From assembly GCF_031157315.1 (NCBI RefSeq), contig NZ_JAVIFU010000001.1, positions 310,001 through 374,000 on the forward strand: a stretch of DNA of 64,000 bases, given 5' to 3'. The position numbers and the translations under genes are program-made. The notes under the pieces were generated by a model. It saw only the letters and a program-made list of their open reading frames with translations, had not been told where the DNA came from and searched no databases. Source of the stretch: Paenibacillus sp. LHD-38 (GTDB lineage: Bacteria; Bacillota; Bacilli; Paenibacillales; Paenibacillaceae). Positions 34,054-43,078 of this stretch are shown here, piece by piece; the stretch's first letter is position 1; each line of letters begins with the position of its first letter.

Positions 34054-36141
34054 GTGCAAGATGATCCGCAAAAGCGGGAGATCATAAACCGGCGGCATTT
34101 TTCTTTTCGGCTGAACTTATTTTTCTTTATTACTTTCGCATTATTTAGCATATTGATCGTTCGTCTGGCGATATTGCAGTTCGTGGAAGGGCCGACGCTT
34201 AGCGCGGAGGGCATCAATAAGGCGACCCGCAGCGTGAAAATTCCGCCTATACGGGGTAATATTTACGATTCTACAGGTTATCCAATCGCCTATTCCACTT
34301 CAACGCAGTCATTGTATTTCAGCATACAGCCGGAGCTTAAGCTGGAGGATGCCAAAGAGAACGCCAAGGAAATGGCGGCAAAGCTGGTCGAAGTCTTTAC
34401 GAAATTCGGCGATCCTACGAAAGCGATGACCGTAGATGACATTATCAGGCAGATGGACTTGGATTTTAGACGGAATACGATCTCGACGCCAAGACGTATC
34501 AAATCCGGCTTAACGAATAAAGAAATCGCTTATTTTATGGAAAACCGGACGGACTTTAAAGGAGTCGACATCATGGAGGAAAGCGTTCGGAATTACGATA
34601 CCAATTCCATCGCGGTCCAGCTGGTCGGCTATTTGAAGAAATATAAGGGCGTTAGGGAAACGGTTGATTTCTATAAGGAAAAAACAACGGAAGACGATGC
34701 GACGCTTCAGTACCTCGAAGAAGAGGACGTGGGCATGGACGGCTTGGAGTACATGTACCAAGACGTTTTGCGCGGAACAAACGGCTTGAAGACGTACCCG
34801 GTTAACAATGCGGAACGTATTATTGGCCCTATGCAAATAACGAATCCTCAAAAAGGGTCTGATATTTATTTGACCATTAATAAAAACGTGCAGCTAAAAA
34901 CAGAGCAAGCCATTATGGATCAATTGAAAAAAATAACGACCTCAAGCAATAAATATGAGCGTGCGGAATACGCCAAAACAGGCTTCGCCGTGGCCATGGA
35001 AGTGGATACCGGCAAGATCGTCGCGATGGCAAGCATGCCGGATTACGATTCCAACATTTGGGCCGGCGGAAGAATTAGCTCCGAAGATTACGAAAATTTC
35101 TCGAACGTACTGGAAAACGGAACGATTCGCAGCGTTTACGGGAAATACGACTCGGAGGAAGAAAGAAAAAAACACCCTTCCTCTATCGTGCCGCTCGGTT
35201 CTACGATGAAGCCGTTGTCCGTATTGATCGGGCTGAATGAGAAATTATTTACCACATCGAGTTATTATCTCGACACGGGTGTATTCACCTACGGTAGAAA
35301 AGGTTATGAGGTATTTATTCGAAATTCGCAGCGGCATGTATATGGCAACATAGACGGCGCTGAAGCTATCGAGCATTCATCTAACCCGTTCATGGCTGCG
35401 ATGGTCGGAGATAGGCTTTATAATCGCGGCACCGTTAACGGAAAGAGCAGCGTAGAGATTTGGGATGATTACATGAAGCAGTTCGGACTAGGCGTTCTTA
35501 CGGAGAGCGGTCTAATGGGAGAATCAAAAGGGATTATCGAATATTTTGATTCGGCCGAAAGATATAGTTCACAAGCAGCGCTCATTTTGGCTTCGTTTGG
35601 TCAGCAAGGACGTTATACGACGCTTCAGCTTGCGCAATATGCAGCGATGCTGGCTAACCACGGAAAACGGCTTAAGCCGCAATTCGTTAACCAAATAAAA
35701 GACTCGGACGGGAATGTCGTGCAAGGCTACACGCCCGAGATTTTGAATGAGGTGAATTTTCCGGCTGAATATTGGAAAGAGATAGAAACCGGCATGTCCA
35801 TGGTTAGCTCGCAGGGCTTTGAAGGCGTTGATTATACCTATCGACGGAAGACGGGTACATCCGAGCAGGATGTGGCTAAGCGCACGGCGGAAAATGCGGT
35901 CTTTATCGCATATGCACCTGCAGATAAGCCGAAGCTTGCCGTAGCCGTTGTCGTGCCTGACGGCGGCTTCGGCAGTTATGGAGCATCCCCAATCGCGCGG
36001 CAAATATTCGATGCTTACAACGAAGAGATCGGCCTGTACGGCGTCCCTAAGAAAAAGACTGCGGATGCGGGAAATGCAGGGAATACAGCTGATGGAAATG
36101 CAGCGAATAATACGGCGGACACGGCAGATACGAACGAATAA
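34054..36141 (+). CDS. Class B penicillin-binding protein (PBP2-like transpeptidase)
   Basis: 695 residues from a GTG behind GAGGTGA. An N-terminal membrane anchor (NLFFFITFALFSILIVRLAIL) precedes a PBP dimer domain (RSVKIPPIRGNIYDSTGYPIAYS). The transpeptidase domain has Ser383 in GSTMK, HSSN as second motif and KTGT (Lys599) as third. It cross-links peptidoglycan and is the target of beta-lactams. The C-terminal tail is an unusual Asn/Ala/Thr-rich low-complexity stretch (GNAGNTADGNAANNTADTAD). A terminator follows. Confidence 0.95.
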   Translation: MQDDPQKREIINRRHFSFRLNLFFFITFALFSILIVRLAILQFVEGPTLSAEGINKATRSVKIPPIRGNIYDSTGYPIAYSTSTQSLYFSIQPELKLEDAKENAKEMAAKLVEVFTKFGDPTKAMTVDDIIRQMDLDFRRNTISTPRRIKSGLTNKEIAYFMENRTDFKGVDIMEESVRNYDTNSIAVQLVGYLKKYKGVRETVDFYKEKTTEDDATLQYLEEEDVGMDGLEYMYQDVLRGTNGLKTYPVNNAERIIGPMQITNPQKGSDIYLTINKNVQLKTEQAIMDQLKKITTSSNKYERAEYAKTGFAVAMEVDTGKIVAMASMPDYDSNIWAGGRISSEDYENFSNVLENGTIRSVYGKYDSEEERKKHPSSIVPLGSTMKPLSVLIGLNEKLFTTSSYYLDTGVFTYGRKGYEVFIRNSQRHVYGNIDGAEAIEHSSNPFMAAMVGDRLYNRGTVNGKSSVEIWDDYMKQFGLGVLTESGLMGESKGIIEYFDSAERYSSQAALILASFGQQGRYTTLQLAQYAAMLANHGKRLKPQFVNQIKDSDGNVVQGYTPEILNEVNFPAEYWKEIETGMSMVSSQGFEGVDYTYRRKTGTSEQDVAKRTAENAVFIAYAPADKPKLAVAVVVPDGGFGSYGASPIARQIFDAYNEEIGLYGVPKKKTADAGNAGNTADGNAANNTADTADTNE

Positions 36142-36156
36142 GCATGTTTTATTGGT

Positions 36157-36198
36157 AAAGGCAGGCTGGAGCGATGGCTCCAGCCTGCCTTTTTTTTC
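36157..36198 (+). terminator. Rho-independent terminator after the PBP gene
   Basis: A 16-bp stem AAAGGCAGGCTGGAGC / GCTCCAGCCTGCCTTT with a GATG loop and a long T-run. Confidence 0.95.
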
Positions 36199-36225
36199 CA
36201 CGGAAAGAGCCTATTTAAAAATAAA

Positions 36226-36243
36226 TGTTGCACTAGTGAAACA
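36226..36243 (+). promoter_or_regulatory. MntR-like operator 1, over the -35
   Basis: TGTTGCACTAGTGAAACA keeps the outer TTGC...GAAAC arms of the Bacillus MntR box TTTGCCTTAAGGAAAC around a CACTAGTG palindrome. Confidence 0.45.
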
Positions 36244-36257
36244 TTTTTGTGTATTAT
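36228..36257 (+). promoter_or_regulatory. Sigma-A promoter of the metal ABC operon
   Basis: TTGCAC (36228-36233), an 18-bp spacer and TATTAT (36252-36257). Confidence 0.6.
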
Positions 36258-36260
36258 TAA

Positions 36261-36284
36261 AAAAAAGGCATTAGGCAAACTAAG
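36261..36284 (+). promoter_or_regulatory. MntR-like operator 2, just downstream of the -10
   Basis: The core GCATTAGGCAAACT agrees at 12 of 14 positions with the B. subtilis mntA MntR-site core GCATGAGGGAAACT, as I recall it. It overlaps the expected transcription start. Confidence 0.5.
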
Positions 36285-36345
36285 ATTCATAAGGGCAAAC
36301 TGTATTGAATATAAAAATAAGATAAGGTTATAGGAGGTCTTTATT

Positions 36346-37305
36346 ATGCGTAAAGCTTATAAGCCGAATTCTGCTCTTCGCAGATTCATCATGACAATTG
36401 TATTTTTGACGGTGACAGCCGTCTTAACATCTGCCTGCGGGCAGAATGGATCATCCGGAGGCAGCGGAAAGCTAAACATAACGGCGACAACCGGAATGAT
36501 TACAGACGTCGTGCAGGAGGTAGGCGGCGAGTATGTCGAGGCCAGCGGTTTGATGGGAGCGGGAATCGATCCCCATTTGTACAAAGCGTCGCAAGGCGAT
36601 GTGAAGAAGCTGGATGATGCCGATATTATTTTCTTTAACGGCTTGCACTTAGAAGGAAAAATGGGTGAAATGTTTGAAGCCTTGGAGCAGCGTAAACCGA
36701 CGGTCGCAGTATCCAAGTATTTGAAAGAGGATCAGCTGAACGCCGCGCCGGGGCAAGGTCAAGGCATGCATGATCCGCATATCTGGTTTAACGTAAAGCT
36801 TTGGATTTCTGCAACGGAGGTCATTCGCGATACATTAGTCGAGAAGGATGCTGCCCATGCAGACTACTATAAAGATAATGCTGCAGCCTATATCAAGGAG
36901 CTTGAGGAACTGGATGCTTACGCGAAGGAGCAAATTGCAACGATCCCCGAGGCCAGCCGTATTCTAGTAACCGCACATGATGCTTTCGGCTATTTCGGTG
37001 AGGCATACGGGTTAACTGTCACGGGTTTACAAGGCATGAATACGATGTCTGAATACGGCTCTAAGGACGTCAGCAAGCTTCGCGACTACTTGGTCGAGAA
37101 AAAAATTAAAGCGGTCTTTATCGAATCCAGCGTACCGAAAAAATCCATTGAATCGGTTATCGAAGGTGCACGTCAATTAGGCCACGAGGTGATAATCGGC
37201 GGAGAGCTCTTCTCCGATGCGATGGGAAATGCGGGAACGGTGGAAGGAACCTATATCGGAATGGTGAGACACAACGTGGATACGATTGTAGCCGCTTTGA
37301 AATAG
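36346..37305 (+). CDS. mntA: Mn/Zn ABC transporter substrate-binding lipoprotein (MntA/TroA type)
   Basis: 319 residues. Signal peptide with lipobox TSAC (Cys31). The TroA-type fold gives metal ligands His in IDPHLYKASQGD, His in HDPHIWFN, Glu near VFIESSVPKK and Asp in GGELFSDAMG. It captures Mn(II) or Zn(II) outside the membrane and feeds the following ATPase and two permeases. The upstream sites resemble MntR boxes more than Zur boxes, so manganese is favoured. AGGAGG lies 9 nt before the start. Confidence 0.85.
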   Translation: MRKAYKPNSALRRFIMTIVFLTVTAVLTSACGQNGSSGGSGKLNITATTGMITDVVQEVGGEYVEASGLMGAGIDPHLYKASQGDVKKLDDADIIFFNGLHLEGKMGEMFEALEQRKPTVAVSKYLKEDQLNAAPGQGQGMHDPHIWFNVKLWISATEVIRDTLVEKDAAHADYYKDNAAAYIKELEELDAYAKEQIATIPEASRILVTAHDAFGYFGEAYGLTVTGLQGMNTMSEYGSKDVSKLRDYLVEKKIKAVFIESSVPKKSIESVIEGARQLGHEVIIGGELFSDAMGNAGTVEGTYIGMVRHNVDTIVAALK

Positions 37306-37329
37306 CAGAATATACACGTAGGAAAGCGA

Positions 37330-38148
37330 GTGATGAACTTGAGCCAATCTCAAACAGCAGCTAAGCAAGACGTGAAATCAACAATAGCGCCGCTAAGCAT
37401 TAAAGGACTAAGCGTCGCTTATCAGAAGAAACCCGTCCTTCGTGGCGTAACCTTTGAAGTAAAAGAAGGGGAGCTAATCGGTGTAATCGGTCCGAACGGA
37501 GCCGGTAAATCAACGCTGATGAAGGCGGCTCTTGGACTCATCCCGAGCATTGGCGGTGAAGTGCTAGTCTATGGGAAACCATATAAGCAGCAGCGTAAAA
37601 TGATCGGTTATGTACCGCAGCGAGAATCGGTCGATTGGGATTTCCCTACCAATGCGCTGGATGTTGTGCTAATGGGCCGTTATGGACATTTGGGCTGGTT
37701 CCGCCGCCCAAGCGCGAAGGATAAGGCACTTGCATTGGAATGCCTCAGCAAGGTAGGCATGGCTGACTACGCAGGCAGACAAATCAGCCAGCTGTCAGGC
37801 GGGCAGCAGCAGCGTGTGTTTCTAGCGCGCGCGCTCGCGCAGGATGCGAAGCTGTATTTTATGGATGAACCCTTCGCTGGCGTGGATGCCGCGACGGAGA
37901 AAGCGATTATTACATTGCTGCAGGAGCTGAAGCTGCAGGGGAAAACGGTTATCGTCGTGCATCATGATCTTGCGACGGTACAGGATTATTTCGACTCTGT
38001 TCTGCTTCTGAATGTGGAGCTGCAAGCATTTGGGCCGACAGAGAAAACTTTTACGCAGGAGAAATTGCAGCGTACTTACGGCGGCCGGCTTGCCTTCCTT
38101 GATCGCAGCCTGCAGTCCCCGTCACCATTTGACGGAAAGGGTGAGTGA
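37330..38148 (+). CDS. mntB: Mn/Zn ABC transporter ATP-binding protein
   Basis: 272 residues. Walker A GPNGAGKST near residue 56, Q-loop VPQRESVDWDFP (typical for the metal subfamily), signature LSGGQQQR, Walker B KLYFMDEPF and the switch His in VVHHD are all present. It powers the transporter in the cytoplasm. The end overlaps the first permease gene by 4 bp, and it starts 24 bp after the binding-protein gene. Confidence 0.92.
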   Translation: MMNLSQSQTAAKQDVKSTIAPLSIKGLSVAYQKKPVLRGVTFEVKEGELIGVIGPNGAGKSTLMKAALGLIPSIGGEVLVYGKPYKQQRKMIGYVPQRESVDWDFPTNALDVVLMGRYGHLGWFRRPSAKDKALALECLSKVGMADYAGRQISQLSGGQQQRVFLARALAQDAKLYFMDEPFAGVDAATEKAIITLLQELKLQGKTVIVVHHDLATVQDYFDSVLLLNVELQAFGPTEKTFTQEKLQRTYGGRLAFLDRSLQSPSPFDGKGE

Positions 38149-39092
38149 GGATGGAAAAGATTTGGTTAATGCTGTCTGATCCGAATATGCAGTGGATTTT
38201 TCTCGGATGCACTCTGCTTGGTTTAAGCAGCGGGGTCATCGGATGCTTCTCTTATCTTAGGAAACAAAGCTTAATGGGCGATACGTTAGCTCATGCGGCG
38301 CTCCCGGGAATTTGCATTGCGTTTATGCTTACGGGTATCAAATCAATTGGCCTATTTCTAATCGGTGCGGGCGTGGCGGGAATTGTCGCAACATTCGGCA
38401 TTGGATATATTACACGCAATTCCAAGCTTAAACAGGATGCGGCGATGGGTATTGTATTGTCGGGATTTTTTGGCTTAGGCATCGTGCTCCTCACGATAAT
38501 CCAGCATGGAAACTATGGAAATCAATCAGGTCTGGACAAGTTTTTATTCGGGCAGGCCGCTTCAATGATCGCTTCCGACGTGATTACGATGACGGTGGTA
38601 TGCATTTCGTTGATTACAATTTGTACCTTGCTGTTTAAGCAGTTCAAAATTATCTCGTTTGATCCGGGCTTTGCAAGAGGCCTTGGCTATCCGGTAGCGT
38701 TTCTTGAGCAGCTGCTCATGTTTCTTATTGTGGTAGCCGTAGTATCCGGCATTCAAGCGGTCGGCGTTGTGCTTGTGGCAGCGCTGCTGATTACTCCAGC
38801 CGTCTCAGCCAGGTATTGGACGGATCGTTTAGGCTTCATGGTTATATTGTCCGGCTTATTCGGCGCTGTCAGCGGCGCCATCGGGACTTGGTTCAGCGCC
38901 TCGGTCTCTAACCTGCCGACTGGGCCGGTAACCGTACTGGCAGCGACGCTGTTGTTCTGCTTTTCCATTCTATTTGGACCGCAGCGCGGCCTTATTGCGA
39001 AGCGGCTGCTTCGTCTAAGGGTAAAGCAGCGCTTTAATCGTGACAATGAGCGTCTTCTTGAGGGCAATGTGAAGAAGGAGGCGGCGTTATGA
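38145..39092 (+). CDS. mntC: Mn/Zn ABC transporter permease 1
   Basis: 315 residues with about eight to nine membrane segments of the ABC-3 family. Typical pieces are GVIGCFSYLRKQSLMGDTLAHAALPGI near the start and GVVLVAALLITPAVSARYWTD late in the protein. It has a basic C-terminal tail (KRLLRLRVKQRF). It overlaps both neighbours by 4 bp and is paired with a second permease, as in B. subtilis MntCD. Confidence 0.9.
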   Translation: MRMEKIWLMLSDPNMQWIFLGCTLLGLSSGVIGCFSYLRKQSLMGDTLAHAALPGICIAFMLTGIKSIGLFLIGAGVAGIVATFGIGYITRNSKLKQDAAMGIVLSGFFGLGIVLLTIIQHGNYGNQSGLDKFLFGQAASMIASDVITMTVVCISLITICTLLFKQFKIISFDPGFARGLGYPVAFLEQLLMFLIVVAVVSGIQAVGVVLVAALLITPAVSARYWTDRLGFMVILSGLFGAVSGAIGTWFSASVSNLPTGPVTVLAATLLFCFSILFGPQRGLIAKRLLRLRVKQRFNRDNERLLEGNVKKEAAL

Positions 39093-39958
39093 GCGACTTT
39101 TGGATTTTGCTTACAGGAGCACTGGTAGCGAGCTGCTGCGGGGTGCTTGGCGTATTTCTTGTTCTGCGCAAAATGGCGATGATCGGTGACGCCATAAGCC
39201 ATTCCGTCATGCCGGGCATCGTTATCGCGTTTCTGCTTAGCGGCTCGCGCGATTCGCTGCTTATGATGTTCGCCGCATTATTATGCGGCTTGCTGACGAC
39301 CTTTCTCATTCAAATGTTCCAGCAAAGCGGCATTCAATCGGATGCGTCTATCGGTGTTGTATTCACGGCATTATTTGCAATCGGCGTCGTGCTTGTCAGC
39401 TTATATGCCCGTCAGGTCCATTTGGACCAGGATGCGATTTTGTACGGCGAGATTGCTTATGTGCACTGGAATATATGGGAGCTCGGCGGTGTCAATATGG
39501 GGCCCAAGGCTGTATGGCTGCTTGGATTTACGCTTCTTATTATTACGTCCGTGATTGCCTTGTTTTATAAGCAATTCAAGCTTTGCGCGTTTGATCCTGC
39601 CCTTGCGGCAGCCATCGGCATTCCTGTCGCACTGTTTCATTACTTGTTAATGGGACTCGTCTCCATGGCGACGGTCAGCTCCTTCGAGAGCGTAGGAGCG
39701 ATTCTTGTAGTCGGCTTGCTGATTATTCCGGCTTCAACGGCTTATTTACTGACAGACCGGCTCGGAATCATGATTGGCCTAAGCGTAGCCGCAGGTATTG
39801 CCAGTACCTTTATCGGTTATGGAGCAGCGGTAGTGCTGGATGCTTCAATCGCAGGCTGCATGGTTTGCGCGGCAGCATTATTGTTCGTTATCGCTTTTTT
39901 ATTCTCGCCGTCTCACGGCATTGTGATAAAGAAGCTTCGGCTGCGGAAGCTTGCATAA
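39089..39958 (+). CDS. mntD: Mn/Zn ABC transporter permease 2
   Basis: 289 residues, ABC-3 family. It parallels permease 1: GVLGVFLVLRKMAMIGDAISHSVMPGI and AILVVGLLIIPASTAYLLTDRLG. It overlaps permease 1 by 4 bp. The two permeases probably form a heterodimer. A terminator follows 40 bp downstream, closing the four-gene operon. Confidence 0.9.
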   Translation: MSDFWILLTGALVASCCGVLGVFLVLRKMAMIGDAISHSVMPGIVIAFLLSGSRDSLLMMFAALLCGLLTTFLIQMFQQSGIQSDASIGVVFTALFAIGVVLVSLYARQVHLDQDAILYGEIAYVHWNIWELGGVNMGPKAVWLLGFTLLIITSVIALFYKQFKLCAFDPALAAAIGIPVALFHYLLMGLVSMATVSSFESVGAILVVGLLIIPASTAYLLTDRLGIMIGLSVAAGIASTFIGYGAAVVLDASIAGCMVCAAALLFVIAFLFSPSHGIVIKKLRLRKLA

Positions 39959-39994
39959 CCAGAGCCCAAATATTAATAAAAAGAAATAATCGAG

Positions 39995-40032
39995 AAAAGA
40001 GCGGCCGAATTTGGTTGCTCTTTTTTTTTTTG
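39995..40032 (+). terminator. Rho-independent terminator after the metal ABC operon
   Basis: AAAAGAGC pairs with GCTCTTTT, with an inner GGCC/GGTT extension, followed by a long T-run. Confidence 0.9.
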
Positions 40033-40125
40033 CAACAAAACATAAACCAAAAATGCAACTTTTATCCAGTTAAGGACGTACTATATTTGGGACTTATTAG
40101 GAGATAAAAGGAGAGAGAATTACAA

Positions 40126-41541
40126 ATGAAGGTTTGGTCAAAATTCGTAATACCGTTTGTCGTCATGACCCTTATGTTATCGGCATGCAGCTTTGGGGGA
40201 GACGATAAGGGAACAGAGAAAGATCAGCAATCGACACTAAAAGTTATGTATTATGACGAAGGTGCTTTTTTCCAAGATTACGGCATGATCTTCTCGGCTT
40301 TATATCCTAATGTTGAAATCGAGGTTGTGTCCACCCAGGGAATCTATTCGGAGGATCAAAAAGACTACGATGCTGCTTATAATAAGTTTATTGAAGAAAA
40401 GCAGCCCGACCTTCTTATGCTGGATACTGAGAAATATAAAAAGATGGCACAGGATGGGAAGCTTTATGATCTGGATGCGGTTATCGAGAAAGAAAAGTAT
40501 GATACGGAGGGACTTATTCCCGGCATGCTCGATTATTTGAGAGAACTCGGAGGCGGCAGATTGTTCGGGATCACGCCTAATTTTTATAGCCAGGTCCTCT
40601 TTTACAATAAGGATTTGTTTGATGAATTCAAAATCGAGTATCCGACCGATCGGATGAGCTGGAACGAGGTCATACAGCTGGCGCGCCGTTTTCCCGTCGA
40701 AGGAGATGCCAAGGACCGGATCTATGGTCTGAAAATGGGCTACAATGAAAATTTATTTGAAGTGGCGAGCATGCTTGCAGCTTCCGACGGGATTAGCTAT
40801 GTGAATGCTGCCCAAAGGGAAATGACGATCAATACGGATTCTTGGAAAAATGCAGTCCAGACTGCCCTGGATGCTGTAAATTCGAACTCACTTTATTTTG
40901 AGAGCATGAATAATCAAGAATCAGATATGGCGCAAACCTATGAGGATTACCTGCTGCGGGATCCCTTCATATCCGGCCGCTTGGCCATGGCAATAGGCGA
41001 TAATAATTATATTAGCCAAATGAAGCAAGCAGGCGAAAACGAAAAGGTAAAGGATAAAATCGTGAAAAATTGGGATCTGGTTACCGTTCCAGTCGGACAA
41101 CAAAACCCGGATCAATCCAATATGACCTCCTTCCAAAATCTTTTTGCGATTCGTGCAGAATCTCCTAATAAGGAGACAGCATGGGAATTCCTGCAATATG
41201 TAACGAGCGAAGAATATGCTAGGGTAAAATCGAAATCCAATAACTATAACGGCTTGCCTGTTCGCACCAAATACATAACAGATGCCGAAGGACGCAACTT
41301 CGCGGCATTTTATAATTTAAAGCCAAGCACATTCAACAGCTATAAGGATTTCGAAAAGCTGCCTGAAACCTTCTGGGGCGACTTTAACGCGGCTACGCAG
41401 CAGGAGTTCCAAAAGGTAAAAGATGATCAGCAAACGATTAATGAGGCACTTGATATTTTACAGGTAAAAGGGCAAGAGATGCTCTTGAAGGAGTCTCCTG
41501 CCATCAAGGAGGAAACGCCTGCCGCAGAGGTGGCGGAGTAA
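40126..41541 (+). CDS. Extracellular solute-binding lipoprotein (family 1), orphan
   Basis: 471 residues with lipobox LSAC (Cys21). Family 1 features include IEVVSTQG, KQPDLLMLDTEKYKKMAQDGKLYDLDAVI and ETAWEFLQYVTSEEYARV. It is probably a carbohydrate-binding receptor. It stands alone between two terminators, with no permease or ATPase beside it, so it must share a transporter elsewhere or play a sensory role. The tail is acidic and Ala/Glu-rich. Confidence 0.85.
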   Translation: MKVWSKFVIPFVVMTLMLSACSFGGDDKGTEKDQQSTLKVMYYDEGAFFQDYGMIFSALYPNVEIEVVSTQGIYSEDQKDYDAAYNKFIEEKQPDLLMLDTEKYKKMAQDGKLYDLDAVIEKEKYDTEGLIPGMLDYLRELGGGRLFGITPNFYSQVLFYNKDLFDEFKIEYPTDRMSWNEVIQLARRFPVEGDAKDRIYGLKMGYNENLFEVASMLAASDGISYVNAAQREMTINTDSWKNAVQTALDAVNSNSLYFESMNNQESDMAQTYEDYLLRDPFISGRLAMAIGDNNYISQMKQAGENEKVKDKIVKNWDLVTVPVGQQNPDQSNMTSFQNLFAIRAESPNKETAWEFLQYVTSEEYARVKSKSNNYNGLPVRTKYITDAEGRNFAAFYNLKPSTFNSYKDFEKLPETFWGDFNAATQQEFQKVKDDQQTINEALDILQVKGQEMLLKESPAIKEETPAAEVAE

Positions 41542-41560
41542 GCTGGGGTTAAAAGCAAAG

Positions 41561-41600
41561 GAGCATGCTTTCGCGTATTCGCGAATGCTGCTCTTTTTTT
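41561..41600 (+). terminator. Rho-independent terminator after the orphan binding protein
   Basis: GAGCA...TGCTC stem with an inner TTCGCG/CGCGAA hairpin, followed by T7. A dispersed repeat begins directly after it. Confidence 0.9.
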
Positions 41601-41700
41601 CAAATATAAGAAAGTATAAAATTCAACCTTATACGTTGCTTATATTTCACCGCGAAACGAGCTTTTGCCGCCAAGGACGGCGTCAGCCGTTTACGCTTGA
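41601..41700 (+). repeat. Dispersed two-hairpin repeat, full copy 2
   Basis: It begins at the terminator T-tract. Left hairpin: AAATATAAG (41602-41610) pairs with CTTATATTT (41639-41647), with an inner GTATAA/TTATAC stem. The middle is CACCGCGAAACGAGCTTTTGCC. Right hairpin: ACGGC-GTCA-GCCGT (41677-41690), then ACGCTTG. The outer stem differs from copy 1 by changes on both arms that keep pairing. Confidence 0.8.
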
Positions 41701-41815
41701 AATGGATAAGAATTGATAAGGTTAAAGGACGATCGTTTGGAATCTGCCGCAAATGTGCTAAAATAATTTACTAGCGGGTTGCATCAGTGAACGGCATTTA
41801 TGAGGAGGCACACTA

Positions 41816-42568
41816 TTGGGAGAGTATAAACTGTTGGCGCTCGATATGGACGGGACGCTGCTAAATGAACAAAGTGAAATTAGTACGGAGAATGCGGAGT
41901 GGATTCAAAAAGCGCTGGATGCTGGCGTAATAGTCAGCTTCTCTACCGGACGCGGCTTTCGCAGCGCGCTGCCCTTCGCGGAGCAGCTGAAGCTGGAGAC
42001 GCCGATGATTACAGTCAACGGGAGCGAGATATGGCATCGTCCGCATGTACTGCATAAGCGCACGCATCTAAGCCATGTCTATGTGCAACGCTTGCATGAG
42101 CTGGCTCTTTCTCACGGTGAGCCGTGGTTCTGGGCGTATACGGCCGATGATATTTTTAACAAAGAAAAATGGATCAATCCCGCTGATGACTACGCTTCGC
42201 ATCACTGGCTGAAATTTGGCTATTATACGGAGGATGACAGCATTAGAGAAAAGCTTCTGGCTGAGGTACAAAGCTGGGGTGCGCTTGAAATTACGAACTC
42301 ATCGCCTTGGAATTTGGAACTTAATCCGCTGGGCGTGTCCAAGGCTAGCGCTTTGCAAGAACTTTGCGGTTTGCTTAACATCGAAATGTCGCAGGTTATT
42401 GCGGTCGGCGATAGCTTGAACGATATCGCTGCGATCCGTGAAGCCGGTCTTGGCGTGGCTATGGGCAATGCCCAAGAATCCGTCAAGGAAGCAGCGGATT
42501 TCATTACCCATACCAATAATGAGCACGGCGTTGCAGAGGTTATCAAACGATACGTTATGAAAGGATGA
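41816..42568 (+). CDS. Cof-type HAD-superfamily phosphatase
   Basis: 250 residues from a TTG start 7 nt after GAGGAGG. HAD motifs: LALDMDGTLL (motif I with the nucleophile Asp), SFSTGR (motif II), a conserved Lys in the cap-to-core region and AVGDSLNDIAAIREAG (motif IV). Members dephosphorylate sugar phosphates, FMN or similar small molecules. It is 7 bp upstream of the DUF456 gene and probably co-transcribed. Confidence 0.9.
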   Translation: MGEYKLLALDMDGTLLNEQSEISTENAEWIQKALDAGVIVSFSTGRGFRSALPFAEQLKLETPMITVNGSEIWHRPHVLHKRTHLSHVYVQRLHELALSHGEPWFWAYTADDIFNKEKWINPADDYASHHWLKFGYYTEDDSIREKLLAEVQSWGALEITNSSPWNLELNPLGVSKASALQELCGLLNIEMSQVIAVGDSLNDIAAIREAGLGVAMGNAQESVKEAADFITHTNNEHGVAEVIKRYVMKG

Positions 42569-42575
42569 TTAACGT

Positions 42576-43058
42576 ATGGATATTTTAGGCTGGACATTAG
42601 TTATTATTTTGTTCGTTGTGGGAATGGCCGGGGCAGTCTATCCGATTTTACCTGGCGCTCTTGCTATTTATGGCGCGTTTTTTGTTTATGGTTTCTTTTT
42701 CTCCTTTAGCGAATTCGGTGTATGGTTCTGGCTCATCCAGACCATTATTGTCATCGTACTGTTTGTCGCCGATTATGCGGTCAGCGCCTGGGGCGTCAAA
42801 CGGTTCGGAGGCTCGCGGGCCTCTGTAATCGGCAGTACGATCGGTCTTATTTTTGGTCCTTTCGTAATCCCGGCGCTAGGTCTTATCATCGGGCCGTTTG
42901 CCGGCGCCGTTATCGGAGAAATGATTATCGGAACAAGATTCGATAAAGCGCTCAAGGTCGGCCTAGGCTCCGTGGTCGGATTATTTACGAGCGTTGTTGT
43001 GAAGTTTATTTTGCAGCTGGCGATGATTGTGTTGTTTGTGCTTTGGCTCGTATTCTAA
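42576..43058 (+). CDS. DUF456-family membrane protein
   Basis: 160 residues, four to five membrane segments, and Gly-rich ([54 protein letters not shown]). This is the DUF456 pattern, function unknown. It lies in a run of same-strand genes between the HAD phosphatase and the ThuA gene. Confidence 0.88.
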   Translation: MDILGWTLVIILFVVGMAGAVYPILPGALAIYGAFFVYGFFFSFSEFGVWFWLIQTIIVIVLFVADYAVSAWGVKRFGGSRASVIGSTIGLIFGPFVIPALGLIIGPFAGAVIGEMIIGTRFDKALKVGLGSVVGLFTSVVVKFILQLAMIVLFVLWLVF

Positions 43059-43078
43059 TTGAAATGAGGATTCATTCG

